This document shows, piece after piece, positions 16,574 to 25,015 of a DNA stretch of 64,000 nt. The stretch covers positions 62,001-126,000 of the forward strand of contig DMMY01000015.1 in NCBI GenBank assembly GCA_003452935.1. Direction: 5' to 3'. The position numbers and the translations under genes are program-made. The DNA is from Elusimicrobiota bacterium (GTDB lineage: Bacteria > Elusimicrobiota > Elusimicrobia > UBA1565 > UBA9628). The notes under the pieces are model-generated. The model searched no databases. It was not told the DNA's origin and saw nothing but the letters and a program-made list of their open reading frames with translations. How positions within the stretch are numbered: the first letter of the stretch is position 1; each line of letters begins with the position of its first letter.

Positions 16574-18001
16574 GTGGCTCCCCGCAGCCGCTTGTTGATC
16601 CAGGCCGTTTTTTTGGCGCTGAGCTTGTCCGTGTTTTTCGGCGTCATCGGCGACCAGCGCGTGATCGCCTTCTACAACGCCCTGCATTTGTTTCCGATCC
16701 TGTCCCAGCTGCCTTGGATGATGCTGGCGCCGTTTGCCGGCGTGACCGCGGGCTTGATTATTCTAAGCCTGGTTTTTGGGCGTCTTTACTGCTCATTTCT
16801 TTGCCCCGTCGGCTTCATTCAGGACCTTTTTCGCAAGTTGGGCCGTGCCCTCGGTCTTTCGGGCCGTCCTGCCGCCGGCTGGACCAGCTTGCGGTTCTTT
16901 ATTCTGGCTTTGTGCCTGACCCTGGCAGCCTTGCGCTCGTCGGCTTACCTGTACTTCGATCACTTCAGCAACCTCGGTCGGGTCTATGGACTGGCGCGGA
17001 CGCCGTTCGGATTCAACGGCGCCCTGGGCCTGATTTTCCTGGCGACCATCCTCGTTTCCTTGCGCTGGCCGCGCTGGTTCTGCGCCGTGATTTGTCCGTC
17101 GGGAACCATGTTCATGCTCGCGCAGGTTGCCGCTTTCGGGAAGGTCCGCTTTTTCGGGTGCCGCGGGCAATGCGGCCGTTGTTCCCAAGCCTGTCCGGTC
17201 ATGTGCATATCGGATGGCGGCATTGACGAAAAATTATGCATCAACTGTCTGGAATGCGTCTCGGCCTGCGGCCAAAGGGCCCTGGCGTTTTCTTTTAGAT
17301 GGCCAGGGAAACCCCGCGCCGTTGGGACGGAGTCCGCGCCTTCAGGCCTGAGCCGGCGGCAGTTCATGGCCGCGGCCGGACTGGCCGCGGCCGGCGCCGC
17401 GGCCGGATTTTTTGTGAAGAGGCGGCTCTTGCGGCCTGGGGCGGCCGACGCGGTGGTGCCTCCGGGGGGGAAGGCTTTCGATTCCTTCCTGGAACGCTGC
17501 ACGGCCTGCGCGGCCTGCGTTTCCGTCTGCCCGACCAGGGTCTTGGCTCCCGCGGGCCGGGAAGCCGGGTTTTCAGGCGCCGCCAAGGTGAGGCTGGATT
17601 TCAACCGCTCCTATTGCGCCTATGAATGCAACGCCTGCCTGGCCGTATGCCCGAGCGGGGCCATATCGTACTTTCCTCTGGAGACCAAGAAGCGCATCCG
17701 CATCGGAAGGGCCCGGCTGATCAAGGCCGACTGCATACCCTACGCTTTCGAGCGCGACTGCGGCGCTTGCCAGGAGGCTTGCCCGACGTCGGCCATCACC
17801 ATGGAGCCTTTCCGGTCGGTCTACGCGCCGGTGTGGCATGAAGAGACCTGTATTGGTTGCGGAGCCTGCCAATTTGCCTGCCCGGCGCGGCCCCGGAAAG
17901 CCATTTGGGTCGAGCCCGTCGATATCCATTCTTTCGCGGCCGCGCCGCCAGCCGGGCGTCAACCCGCTGCCGCTTCGCGGCCTGCGGAATTCCCTTTCTA
18001 G
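16574..18001 (+). CDS. Membrane polyferredoxin: NapH-like and NapG/MauM-like domains fused
   Basis: 475 residues, GTG start at 16574. Residues 1-185 form a NapH/NosR-like membrane domain with four or five helices and the cytoplasmic cysteine motifs CSFLCP (73-78) and CPSG. Residues 196-232 hold two ferredoxin-type cysteine clusters. A Tat-like segment SRRQFMAAAGLAAAGAAAGFF begins at 260, inside the chain, and is followed by a NapG/MauM-like region with four further Cys clusters (CTACAACVSVCP, CNACLAVCP, CGACQEACP, CIGCGACQFACP). NapH and NapG are normally separate proteins. A quinol-oxidising electron conduit towards the DUF362 protein is an inference. Confidence 0.85.
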   Translation: MAPRSRLLIQAVFLALSLSVFFGVIGDQRVIAFYNALHLFPILSQLPWMMLAPFAGVTAGLIILSLVFGRLYCSFLCPVGFIQDLFRKLGRALGLSGRPAAGWTSLRFFILALCLTLAALRSSAYLYFDHFSNLGRVYGLARTPFGFNGALGLIFLATILVSLRWPRWFCAVICPSGTMFMLAQVAAFGKVRFFGCRGQCGRCSQACPVMCISDGGIDEKLCINCLECVSACGQRALAFSFRWPGKPRAVGTESAPSGLSRRQFMAAAGLAAAGAAAGFFVKRRLLRPGAADAVVPPGGKAFDSFLERCTACAACVSVCPTRVLAPAGREAGFSGAAKVRLDFNRSYCAYECNACLAVCPSGAISYFPLETKKRIRIGRARLIKADCIPYAFERDCGACQEACPTSAITMEPFRSVYAPVWHEETCIGCGACQFACPARPRKAIWVEPVDIHSFAAAPPAGRQPAAASRPAEFPF

Positions 18002-18591
18002 CCGGGCTTGGCCGCGGACGCGAGGCGCGCAGCCAGGCCGTTGTCGAGGAATAGGAAGAAATCGCAATCCGAGCCGAAGGTGGACGACGTGAAGCGCGCC
18101 TGGCAAACCCAAGAGCACGCGCCGGAGGGTTCCAGCCGCTTGAGGGTTCGGAGCAGGATTTCCTTGCGGGGCGCCTTGACCGGTTCGGGGGAAGAGAGGA
18201 TGAGGCTTTTGCCGCATGCGCCGGCCAGGGCGTCGGCCAAGGTGTTGATGATGATATTGGAGACTTCGGCCAGGACCTTGCTTTCCCGATCGGGCAGGGC
18301 GTCGATCGAATCCGCGCCCGCCTGAGTGAAGCGGTTGGTCACCAGGCCGCCGCTTTTTTGAGGGAAGACGACCAGGAACCCTCCCCCTGGGATTCCCAAG
18401 AAGGTCCCGAAACAGTCCTCGCCGCCTTCCGGGATTTTGTCCAGGATGGTTTTAGCGCAGTCGGAGTCCCAGGCCACGGCGTCGACGTTCCAGGTCGAAT
18501 AAGAAAGCCTGCCCAGGCTCTTGGCGCAGCGTTGGATGCCGTCGGAAAGCAGCCGGGAGAGGTTTTGCCGCGTCGGCTCCTGCGTGCTCAT
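17998..18591 (-). CDS. CheC/CheX-like phosphatase-type protein
   Basis: 197 residues without membrane segments. The helix LAEVSNIIINTLADALAGACG resembles the E-x2-N phosphatase signature of CheC/CheX proteins (EvsNI), and a CheY-like receiver gene lies directly upstream with an ATGA overlap. CheC-type proteins dephosphorylate CheY-P. The second signature is not clear. Its 3' end overlaps the convergent polyferredoxin gene by 4 bp. No other chemotaxis genes are in the window. Confidence 0.65.
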   Translation of the reverse strand: MSTQEPTRQNLSRLLSDGIQRCAKSLGRLSYSTWNVDAVAWDSDCAKTILDKIPEGGEDCFGTFLGIPGGGFLVVFPQKSGGLVTNRFTQAGADSIDALPDRESKVLAEVSNIIINTLADALAGACGKSLILSSPEPVKAPRKEILLRTLKRLEPSGACSWVCQARFTSSTFGSDCDFFLFLDNGLAARLASAAKPG

Positions 18592-18953
18592 GCGGGAGAG
18601 AATCTGGTCAGGGCGCGCAGGAGGTCGTCCTGGTCAAAGGGCTTGGCCACGAAGCCCGCGGCGCCGGCGGTGATGAGATCGGCGATGACTCTTTCTTGCG
18701 TGTTTCCGGAAATCACCAGGACCTTGGCTTTGGGGTCGTTTTCCAGCAGGGCCTTGAGTATGGCCCTGCCGTCTTCCTTGGCCAGGGACAGGTCGAGGGT
18801 GACGAGGTCCGGTTTCTGGTTCCGGTAGGCCTCCAGGGTTTGAGCCATGTCCTCGGCTTCGGCCACGACCTCATGACCGCCTTCCCGGACCATCTCCGTG
18901 ATCAGTATGCGGGAAACCGGACTGTCATCGACGACTAGAAGGCGCAGGGGCAT
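18588..18953 (-). CDS. CheY-like response regulator, receiver domain only
   Basis: 121 residues comprising one receiver domain. LLVVDDSPVSR carries the acidic pair, DLVTLDLSLAKEDG the phospho-acceptor Asp, VLVISGNTQ the Thr/Ser position and GFVAKPF the Lys. The ATG at 18953 starts the domain exactly and lies 6 bases after a consensus -10 box, so the message is probably leaderless; an upstream ATG at 19001 would lie outside the transcript. It is coupled to the CheC-like gene downstream. Confidence 0.9.
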   Translation of the reverse strand: MPLRLLVVDDSPVSRILITEMVREGGHEVVAEAEDMAQTLEAYRNQKPDLVTLDLSLAKEDGRAILKALLENDPKAKVLVISGNTQERVIADLITAGAAGFVAKPFDQDDLLRALTRFSPA

Positions 18954-18959
18954 GACTCC

Positions 18960-18988
18960 ATTATAGGCGTAGGAGAGAGCGCTGTCAA
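18960..18988 (-). promoter_or_regulatory. Consensus sigma70 promoter of the CheY-like gene (leaderless)
   Basis: Minus strand TTGACA (18988-18983), 17-bp spacer, TATAAT (18965-18960): both boxes match consensus fully. The ATG starts 6 bases after the -10 box, at the expected transcription start. Confidence 0.75.
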
Positions 18989-18994
18989 ACGGCC

Positions 18995-19023
18995 TTGACA
19001 AGAGCCCCCGAGCCTGTTATCCT
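18995..19023 (+). promoter_or_regulatory. Sigma70 promoter of the tetR-efflux operon
   Basis: TTGACA (18995-19000), 17-bp spacer, TATCCT (19018-19023). The -35 is back-to-back with the -35 of the CheY-like gene (6 bp between them). The palindromic operator begins one base after the -10 box. Confidence 0.7.
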
Positions 19024-19024
19024 A

Positions 19025-19050
19025 TTAATGACTGACGAGTCAGTCATTAA
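19025..19050. promoter_or_regulatory. 26-bp perfect palindrome, likely TetR operator
   Basis: TTAATGACTGAC, spacer GA, GTCAGTCATTAA: twelve-base arms match exactly. It covers the predicted transcription start of the tetR operon, 7 bp before the tetR ATG, so binding would block initiation. The arrangement indicates autorepression by the TetR protein. Confidence 0.8.
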
Positions 19051-19057
19051 CTGAATC

Positions 19058-19663
19058 ATGGCCAGGCCCCGGACCGAGCCGGTGGACGTGCGCCGCCGCG
19101 AGATACTTAACGCGGCGCGGGGCATTCTCATTCGCACCAAGTACCAAGACCTCAACCTTGACGAGGTGGCCCGCAAGGCGGACGTGGCCAAGGGCACTCT
19201 TTATCTCTATTTCCGGGACAAGAATGACCTGCTTTTTTGCGTTTTTGTCGATATGCTGGAGGCCTTGGAAAAACGTCTGGACCGGGTCGCGCCGGCGGAC
19301 GGAACGATATCGTCGCTGCTGCGGCTCGCGAAGGAAGAGTTGGACTTTGTCGATGAGACGCTTTATTTTCTGGCGCCCTTTTCTCCAGGCAGTTCCGTGC
19401 TCTGCGGACCGTCCGGCGCGGGTTCGACCCAGCGCTGGCGTTTTAAAAGCCATCTCGATATTTTCGCCCGGCGCTTGCAGGCCTGCGCGGCCAGCGGCCT
19501 TCTGCGCAGGGGCGATCCTTTTGACGGGGCCCTTTATCTGATCAGCCTCGTGCGCATGTTCATGCTGCGCAAGTTCATGCGCGGCTCCAAGCGCCCCTTG
19601 CGTCAAGACGCCGCGCGGCTCGTCAAACTCCTTCTGCATGGGTTGGGCGGGGATAAGTCATGA
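19058..19663 (+). CDS. TetR-family repressor of the efflux operon
   Basis: 201 residues. The N-terminal TetR DNA-binding domain is clear: RRREILNAARGILIRTKYQDLNLDEVARKADVAKG with the recognition helix GTLYLYFRDKNDLL. The C-terminal ligand domain is unique to it. It starts the operon tetR-tolC-adaptor-RND and overlaps the next gene by ATGA. A perfect palindrome over its own promoter suggests it represses itself and the pump until a ligand binds. Confidence 0.9.
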   Translation: MARPRTEPVDVRRREILNAARGILIRTKYQDLNLDEVARKADVAKGTLYLYFRDKNDLLFCVFVDMLEALEKRLDRVAPADGTISSLLRLAKEELDFVDETLYFLAPFSPGSSVLCGPSGAGSTQRWRFKSHLDIFARRLQACAASGLLRRGDPFDGALYLISLVRMFMLRKFMRGSKRPLRQDAARLVKLLLHGLGGDKS

Positions 19664-20985
19664 AAGGTGTTTTAGTTTTAGCGGCTCTGATGAGCGCGGG
19701 GCTAGCTTGGGGACAGGATGCTCCAACCGCGCCAATGGAACTGACCCTGGAGAAGGCCATAGCCCTCGGGCTGGAACAAAACCTGGACATCAGCCTGGCC
19801 CGGGAGCGTTTGGCGGGTCTGGAAGCCCTGCGCCGCGAGGCCATAGGCGCGGCTTTGCCGGCCCTGAGCCTCAATTCCTCCTACAACCGCAATCTTAAGA
19901 AGCCCGCTTTTTTTCTGGGAGGCCAAGCCATCACGGCGGGATCGGACAACAGCCTGCGTCATGCCTTCAACCTGCAGCAATATCTTTTCGCCGGGGGCGC
20001 GGTTTCCGAGGGCATGAAGGCGGCCCGCATCGGCGTGGAAGGCGGCCAGGCCCAAGTGCGGGGCGCCAAGGAAGACGTTGTCCTCGCGGTCAAACAGTTT
20101 TTCTACGCGGTGTGCCTGGCCAGCGAGACCGCCTCCATTCAAAGAGACTTCCTGGCTTTGGCCGAGGACCACTTAAAGACCATAGCGGAGCGCTTCCGGC
20201 AAGGTCTCGACAGCGACCTGGTCGTCCTGCGCCAGAAAGTCGAGGTGGCCAACGCCCAGCCCGCGCTCGTGGCCGCGCGCAACGCCCATGAGCTGTCCTT
20301 GACCTTGCTCAAGGATTCCCTGGGCCTGGACGTGGACGCTCCGGTCCGCGTCCTGGGCAGCCTCGATGGCGGCCGCGTGGTCTTGATGTCTTACGAGTCG
20401 CTGCAGAGCGCGGCCCTGGAGCGCAACCCCGCCTATCAAACGGCGCGCAAGCAGTGGGAGCAGTCCGAATCCCTGGTCCATGTGGCCCAAGCCGGCCGGT
20501 GGCCGTTGCTGTCCCTTTACGCCGACTACCAATGGTACTCCGAGTCCAACGCTGATTGGCCCGGCCCCAACGAGCGGGCGTGGAGCTCTGTCGCCGGCCT
20601 GCGCCTGAACTATCCCTTCTTCACCGGGGGCCAGACCTCGGCCAAGATAGCGCAGGCCCGCAGCCGGCGCGACGCGGCCCGCACGGGGATGGAGCAGGTC
20701 GCGCGCGGCATCCGGGTGGAGGTCAAGCGCCAGTGGCTGGCGGTAAAGGAAGCCCTGGAGCGGGCCCAGAGCCAGGAATCGGCCATCAGCCAGGCGCGCC
20801 GGGCCTTGGAAGCCACGGAGATCCGCTACCGCGCGGGAGAAGCCAGCCTGCTGGAGCAAAACGACGCCACCTTGGCCCTGCAGCAAACCCGGTTGCTTTA
20901 CGCCAACGCCTTGCATGACTATCGCGCGGCCTTGGCCGCGCTGGAGCGCGCCGTCGGGATGCCTGTCGAGGAGGTCGTACGATGA
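19660..20985 (+). CDS. TolC-family outer-membrane efflux protein
   Basis: 441 residues with a signal peptide ending near GLAWGQ. It has the two internally related halves of TolC-type trimers: LTLEKAIALGLEQNLDISLARERLAGLEA and, in the second half, ESLQSAALERNPAYQTARKQWEQSE, each followed by long coiled-coil helices and the barrel strands LSLNSSYNRN and LRLNYPFFTGGQT. It forms the outer-membrane channel for the RND pump encoded two genes downstream. ATGA overlaps at both ends imply coupled translation. Confidence 0.9.
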   Translation: MKGVLVLAALMSAGLAWGQDAPTAPMELTLEKAIALGLEQNLDISLARERLAGLEALRREAIGAALPALSLNSSYNRNLKKPAFFLGGQAITAGSDNSLRHAFNLQQYLFAGGAVSEGMKAARIGVEGGQAQVRGAKEDVVLAVKQFFYAVCLASETASIQRDFLALAEDHLKTIAERFRQGLDSDLVVLRQKVEVANAQPALVAARNAHELSLTLLKDSLGLDVDAPVRVLGSLDGGRVVLMSYESLQSAALERNPAYQTARKQWEQSESLVHVAQAGRWPLLSLYADYQWYSESNADWPGPNERAWSSVAGLRLNYPFFTGGQTSAKIAQARSRRDAARTGMEQVARGIRVEVKRQWLAVKEALERAQSQESAISQARRALEATEIRYRAGEASLLEQNDATLALQQTRLLYANALHDYRAALAALERAVGMPVEEVVR

Positions 20986-21881
20986 GACGCATAAGCTATT
21001 TATTTTTCTCGGCCTTCATGGCCCTGGCCGGGGCGTGCGGCAAGAAGCCTGACGCCGCGGCGCGGCTCGATACATTTCCGATCAAGACCGCTTCGGCGCG
21101 GGTTCTCGACCTGGAGGAAACCATCGTCTTGGTCGGCAGCGTCAAGGCCAAGGACGAGGCGATCCTCTTCTCCCGCGTGCCGGGCAAGCTCAAGGAAAAT
21201 CTCCTGAAGGAAGGCGATTCCGTGCGCAAGGGACAGGCCGTGTCCTTGGTCGAGCGCGACGAGGTGGGCGTGCGCTTCGAGCCCGCGCCCGTGCCCTCGA
21301 CCTTGAGCGGCACGGTCGCCCGCATCTATCTGGACCGGGGAGAGAACGTGACTCCCCAGACCGCGGTCGCATTGGTCGTGGATCAAAGCGAGGTCATTGC
21401 CCGCGCCGAGGTTCCCGAGCGTTACGCGGCGCGCTCGGCCGCGGGCCAGGGCGTGCGGGTCAAGGTGGAGGCTTATCCGGATCGGGTCTTCACGGGACGG
21501 GTTTCCAGGGTCAGCCCCGTGGTGGATCCGGCCACGCGCAGCACTTTGATCGAAGCCAGGCTGGACAATCCCTCGGGCAAGCTGCGCTCGGGCATGTTCG
21601 GGGAGTTGACCCTCATCACGGGCAGCCGCTCCGGCGTCGTGGCCGTGCCCAAGGATGCCTTGACCGACGGCAGCGGTCCCGCTGTTTTCGTGGTGGAGAA
21701 CGGCAAGGCCCTCAGACGCGAGGTTGAGCTGGGTCTGCAAGGCGACCGGTTTCTTGAGATCCGCAAGGGCGTCAAGCCGGGGGAAAAGGTCGTGGTGTTC
21801 GGGCTTTACGGCTTGAAGGACGGAAGCCCGGTCGAGGTTCTGGCTGATTTGTCGGATAAGGAGGAGAGCTCGGCGCCGTAG
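20982..21881 (+). CDS. RND efflux periplasmic adaptor lipoprotein
   Basis: 299 residues. A lipoprotein signal with lipobox LAGAC (Cys at about 19) is followed by a short membrane-fusion protein: ILFSRVPGKLKENLLKEGDSVRKGQAV is the lipoyl half-motif, STLSGTVARIYLDRGENVTPQ its partner, then the barrel domain with FTGRVSRVSPVVDPATRSTLIEARL and the proximal domain LRSGMFGELTLI. The alpha-hairpin is nearly absent, so it is a compact adaptor. The last codons lie in a dispersed hairpin repeat (21868-21929), which may have replaced the original C-terminus. Confidence 0.88.
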   Translation: MRRISYLFFSAFMALAGACGKKPDAAARLDTFPIKTASARVLDLEETIVLVGSVKAKDEAILFSRVPGKLKENLLKEGDSVRKGQAVSLVERDEVGVRFEPAPVPSTLSGTVARIYLDRGENVTPQTAVALVVDQSEVIARAEVPERYAARSAAGQGVRVKVEAYPDRVFTGRVSRVSPVVDPATRSTLIEARLDNPSGKLRSGMFGELTLITGSRSGVVAVPKDALTDGSGPAVFVVENGKALRREVELGLQGDRFLEIRKGVKPGEKVVVFGLYGLKDGSPVEVLADLSDKEESSAP

Positions 21882-21929
21882 GCGCCGAGCCGGATCTCCC
21901 CCTGCGAGGGGGCGATCATTGCGTTGGGA
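21868..21929 (+). repeat. Two-hairpin dispersed repeat, copy A
   Basis: Hairpin 1 is GCTCGGCGCC, loop GTA, GGCGCCGAGC. Hairpin 2 is GATCTCCCCC, loop TGC, then AGGGGGCGATC, followed by GCGTTGGGA. The same layout occurs three times at 63.6-63.9 kb. This copy covers the last codons of the adaptor gene and the gap before the RND gene, so it could act on mRNA stability or translation within the operon. Confidence 0.8.
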
Positions 21930-21936
21930 TGGGCAA

Positions 21937-24900
21937 ATGAAAATCGCCGACATCTGCATCAAGCGTCCGGTCTTCACCACCATGATGATGTGCGCCTTGG
22001 TGGTCGTGGGAATATTCTCCTACCGGCGCCTGGGCCTGGATCTTTTCCCAAATATCGACCTTCCTTTCGTGATCGTGTCCACGACCTTGGCCGGCTCGGG
22101 GCCCGAGGAGATCGAAACCTCCATCACGAAGCCTATAGAGGAAGCGGTCAACACGATTTCCGGCATTGACAACCTGAAGGCCACGAGCTACGAGGGACTT
22201 TCCCAGGTTTTCATCAGCTTTGTTTTGGAGAAGGACATCGATGTGGCGTCCCAAGAGGTGCGCGACGCCGTTTCCCGCGTGCAGCGGGATTTGCCCGAGG
22301 GCACGGATCCTCCCGTGGTCCAGAAATTCGATCCCGGCTCCATGCCGGTGATGTCCGTGGCGGTGAGCGGCGACATGCCGATCCGGGAATTGACTTTCAT
22401 CGCGAAGAAGCAGGTCAAGGAGCGCCTGGAATCCGTTGACGGCGTGGGCAAGATTTCCATTATCGGAGGACGCGAGAGGGAGATACACATCGTTTTAAAT
22501 CCCCTCAAGATGGCCTCCTTCAGACTGACCGTGAGCCGGGTCAAGGACGCGCTCAAGCAGCAGAATATCGAGATCCCGGGCGGGCGGGTCGAGCAGGAAC
22601 GCCGGGAATTCGTGCTGCGCACCATGGGCCGCATCGAGAAGCCGGCTGATTTCGAGAAGGTGGTCGTGGCCACGGTCAACGGCGTGCCGGTGCGCATCCG
22701 GGACATCGGCCGCGCCGAGGACTCGGCCCAGGACGCCCGTTCCCTGGCGCGCCTGGACGGAAAAGAGGCGGTTTCCCTCATCGTGCAGAAGCAGTCCGGC
22801 GTGAATACCGTGGAAGTCATCGAACGGGTCAAGGAGCGGCTGGCCGAGATCAAGCCCACCTTGCCCGCGGGCGTCCGGGTCGATATTATCCGGGATATGT
22901 CCGAGTTTATCCTGGGCTCGGTGCGCAGCGTCGAGGAGCATCTGGTGCTGGGCGCGATCTTGGCCGCCCTGGCGGTCCTTTTATTCATGGGCGCGGCGCG
23001 TCCCACCTTGATCGCGGCCATGGCCATCCCGACCTCCATCATCGCGACCTTCCTGCTCATCGACCGGGCGGGGTTCACCCTCAACGTCATGACGCTCCTG
23101 GGCCTGGCCCTGGCCGTGGGCATCGTCATCGACGACGCCATCGTGGTGCTCGAAAACATATTCCGGCATATGGAGGAAGACGGGACGCCGGCCAAGGAGG
23201 CGGCTTCCCGGGCCACCATGGAAATCGGTCCGGCGGTCATGGCCACCACCCTGTCGCTGGTCATCATTTTCCTGCCCCTGGCCTATATGGGAGGCATCAT
23301 CGGCCGGTTCTTGCGCAGCTACGGCCTGACCGTGGCTTTTGCCATCATGGTCAGCCTCTTCGTCGCTTTCACCCTGACCCCGATGCTGTGCTCGCGTTTC
23401 CTGAAAGTGGAGCCGGTCAAGAACAAGTTTCAAATCTTGGTGGAACGTTTGAACGATTTCTTGAAGGAGCATTACGGGCGAATGGTTCTTTGGGCCATGG
23501 CCAACCGTTGGAAGGTCGTGCTGATCGCCGTGGCCATCGCGCTCTCCTCGGTGCCATTCCTTAAGATGGTGGGCAAGGATTTCCTCCCGCCCGACGATTC
23601 GGGCGAATTTGAGATCAACTTCACCGCGCCCGAAGGGACCTCGTTGAGCGCCACGGATCTTATCTTGCGCCAGGTGGAGGCCGAGGTCAGGCGGCTGCCC
23701 CACGTCACCAGCATCATGGGCTCCATCGGCGAGGGCGAGGGCGCCAACGTCAACGACGCCCGCGTCTATGTGCGGCTCGAGAACTACGCCAAGCGCAAGC
23801 TCAACCAGTCCCAGATCATCGACCTGGCCCGGCGGGCTCTGGCCAAGTATTCGGCCCTGCGCCTGAGCGTCTCGCCGGTGTCTCATTTCGGCGGCGGGGG
23901 CAAGCAGCGCGACGCCCAGTTTCAATATTACATCACCGGGCCGGACCTGGAGGTTTTGCGCGCCTATTCATCTAAGGTCGTGGAGGCCCTCAAGGCCACT
24001 CCGGGCATCGTGGACGTTGATACCACCCTGGTCTTCGCCAAGCCCGAGGTCAAGGTGCGCATCGACCGGGACCGGGCCCAGGATCTGGGCGTCAAGGTCG
24101 AGGACATCGCCCTGGGACTGCGCACCATGGTCAGCGGCGAGGAGAAGATCACCAAGTATAAGGAAGGCGACGAGCTCTACGAGGTGCGCATCCGGGTGGA
24201 CAAGCAGTTCCGCGACCGCAAGGAGGTGGTGGGCGGGCTTTACGTGCCGTCCTCCAAGGTCGGGTTGGTCCGGTTGGACAACGTTTCGCAACTGGTGGAA
24301 GACACGGGTCCGTCTCAGATCGACCGCATGAACCGGCAGCGGCAGGTGGGCATCGTGGCCAATCTGACCGGCGTGCCGTTGAACCTGGCCATCAATAAGG
24401 CGGAGGCGACGATCAAGGCTTTAAAGCTGCCTCCCGGCTATAAGACCGGCTTGGAGGGGCGCTCCAAGGAGTTCGGCCGGATGCTTAGCGAGTTTCTCCT
24501 GGCTTTCTTCCTGGCCGCGATCTTCATGTACATGATCCTGGCCTCGCAGTTCGAGAATTTCCTGCATCCGGTCACCATCATGCTGTCCTTGCCTTTGGCC
24601 ATCCCCTTCGCGGTCCTGTCGTTGATCGTTCTCAATCAATATTTGACGATCTATTCGATCATGGGCCTCTTCATGCTTTTCGGCATCGTCAAGAAAAACG
24701 CCATTTTGCAGGTGGACTATACCAACACCTTGCGCGCTCAGGGCATGCCCCGCGATCAGGCCATTCTTGAGGCCAACAAGACTCGTTTGCGGCCCATCCT
24801 CATGACCACGCTGGTCCTGGTCGCGGCCATGATCCCGGTCGCCTTGGGCCGGGGGCCCGGCTCGGCCAGCCGCGCCACCATGGCGGTGGTCATCGTGGGG

Positions 24901-25008
24901 GGGCAGACCCTTTGTCTGCTTATCACGCTTCTGATCGTGCCCGTGGCGTATTCCTTGTTCGACGACGCGGGGCAATGGGCGCGCGCGCGGTTCAAACGCC
25001 GCTTCTAG
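21937..25008 (+). CDS. RND multidrug efflux pump, inner-membrane subunit (HAE1 type)
   Basis: 1023 residues with the standard RND layout: helix 1 after KIADICIKRPVFTTMM, a large periplasmic loop, helices 2-6 around 335-480, helix 7 near 530, a second loop, helices 8-12 at the end. The proton-relay motif GIVIDDAIVVLENI in helix 4 retains both aspartates. Drug:H+ antiport across the inner membrane with TolC and the adaptor encoded upstream. The ATG at 21937 is used since it starts the conserved cytoplasmic segment; the TTG at 21919 lies inside the repeat region. Substrates are unknown. Confidence 0.94.
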   Translation: MKIADICIKRPVFTTMMMCALVVVGIFSYRRLGLDLFPNIDLPFVIVSTTLAGSGPEEIETSITKPIEEAVNTISGIDNLKATSYEGLSQVFISFVLEKDIDVASQEVRDAVSRVQRDLPEGTDPPVVQKFDPGSMPVMSVAVSGDMPIRELTFIAKKQVKERLESVDGVGKISIIGGREREIHIVLNPLKMASFRLTVSRVKDALKQQNIEIPGGRVEQERREFVLRTMGRIEKPADFEKVVVATVNGVPVRIRDIGRAEDSAQDARSLARLDGKEAVSLIVQKQSGVNTVEVIERVKERLAEIKPTLPAGVRVDIIRDMSEFILGSVRSVEEHLVLGAILAALAVLLFMGAARPTLIAAMAIPTSIIATFLLIDRAGFTLNVMTLLGLALAVGIVIDDAIVVLENIFRHMEEDGTPAKEAASRATMEIGPAVMATTLSLVIIFLPLAYMGGIIGRFLRSYGLTVAFAIMVSLFVAFTLTPMLCSRFLKVEPVKNKFQILVERLNDFLKEHYGRMVLWAMANRWKVVLIAVAIALSSVPFLKMVGKDFLPPDDSGEFEINFTAPEGTSLSATDLILRQVEAEVRRLPHVTSIMGSIGEGEGANVNDARVYVRLENYAKRKLNQSQIIDLARRALAKYSALRLSVSPVSHFGGGGKQRDAQFQYYITGPDLEVLRAYSSKVVEALKATPGIVDVDTTLVFAKPEVKVRIDRDRAQDLGVKVEDIALGLRTMVSGEEKITKYKEGDELYEVRIRVDKQFRDRKEVVGGLYVPSSKVGLVRLDNVSQLVEDTGPSQIDRMNRQRQVGIVANLTGVPLNLAINKAEATIKALKLPPGYKTGLEGRSKEFGRMLSEFLLAFFLAAIFMYMILASQFENFLHPVTIMLSLPLAIPFAVLSLIVLNQYLTIYSIMGLFMLFGIVKKNAILQVDYTNTLRAQGMPRDQAILEANKTRLRPILMTTLVLVAAMIPVALGRGPGSASRATMAVVIVGGQTLCLLITLLIVPVAYSLFDDAGQWARARFKRRF

Positions 25009-25015
25009 CGGGCGC

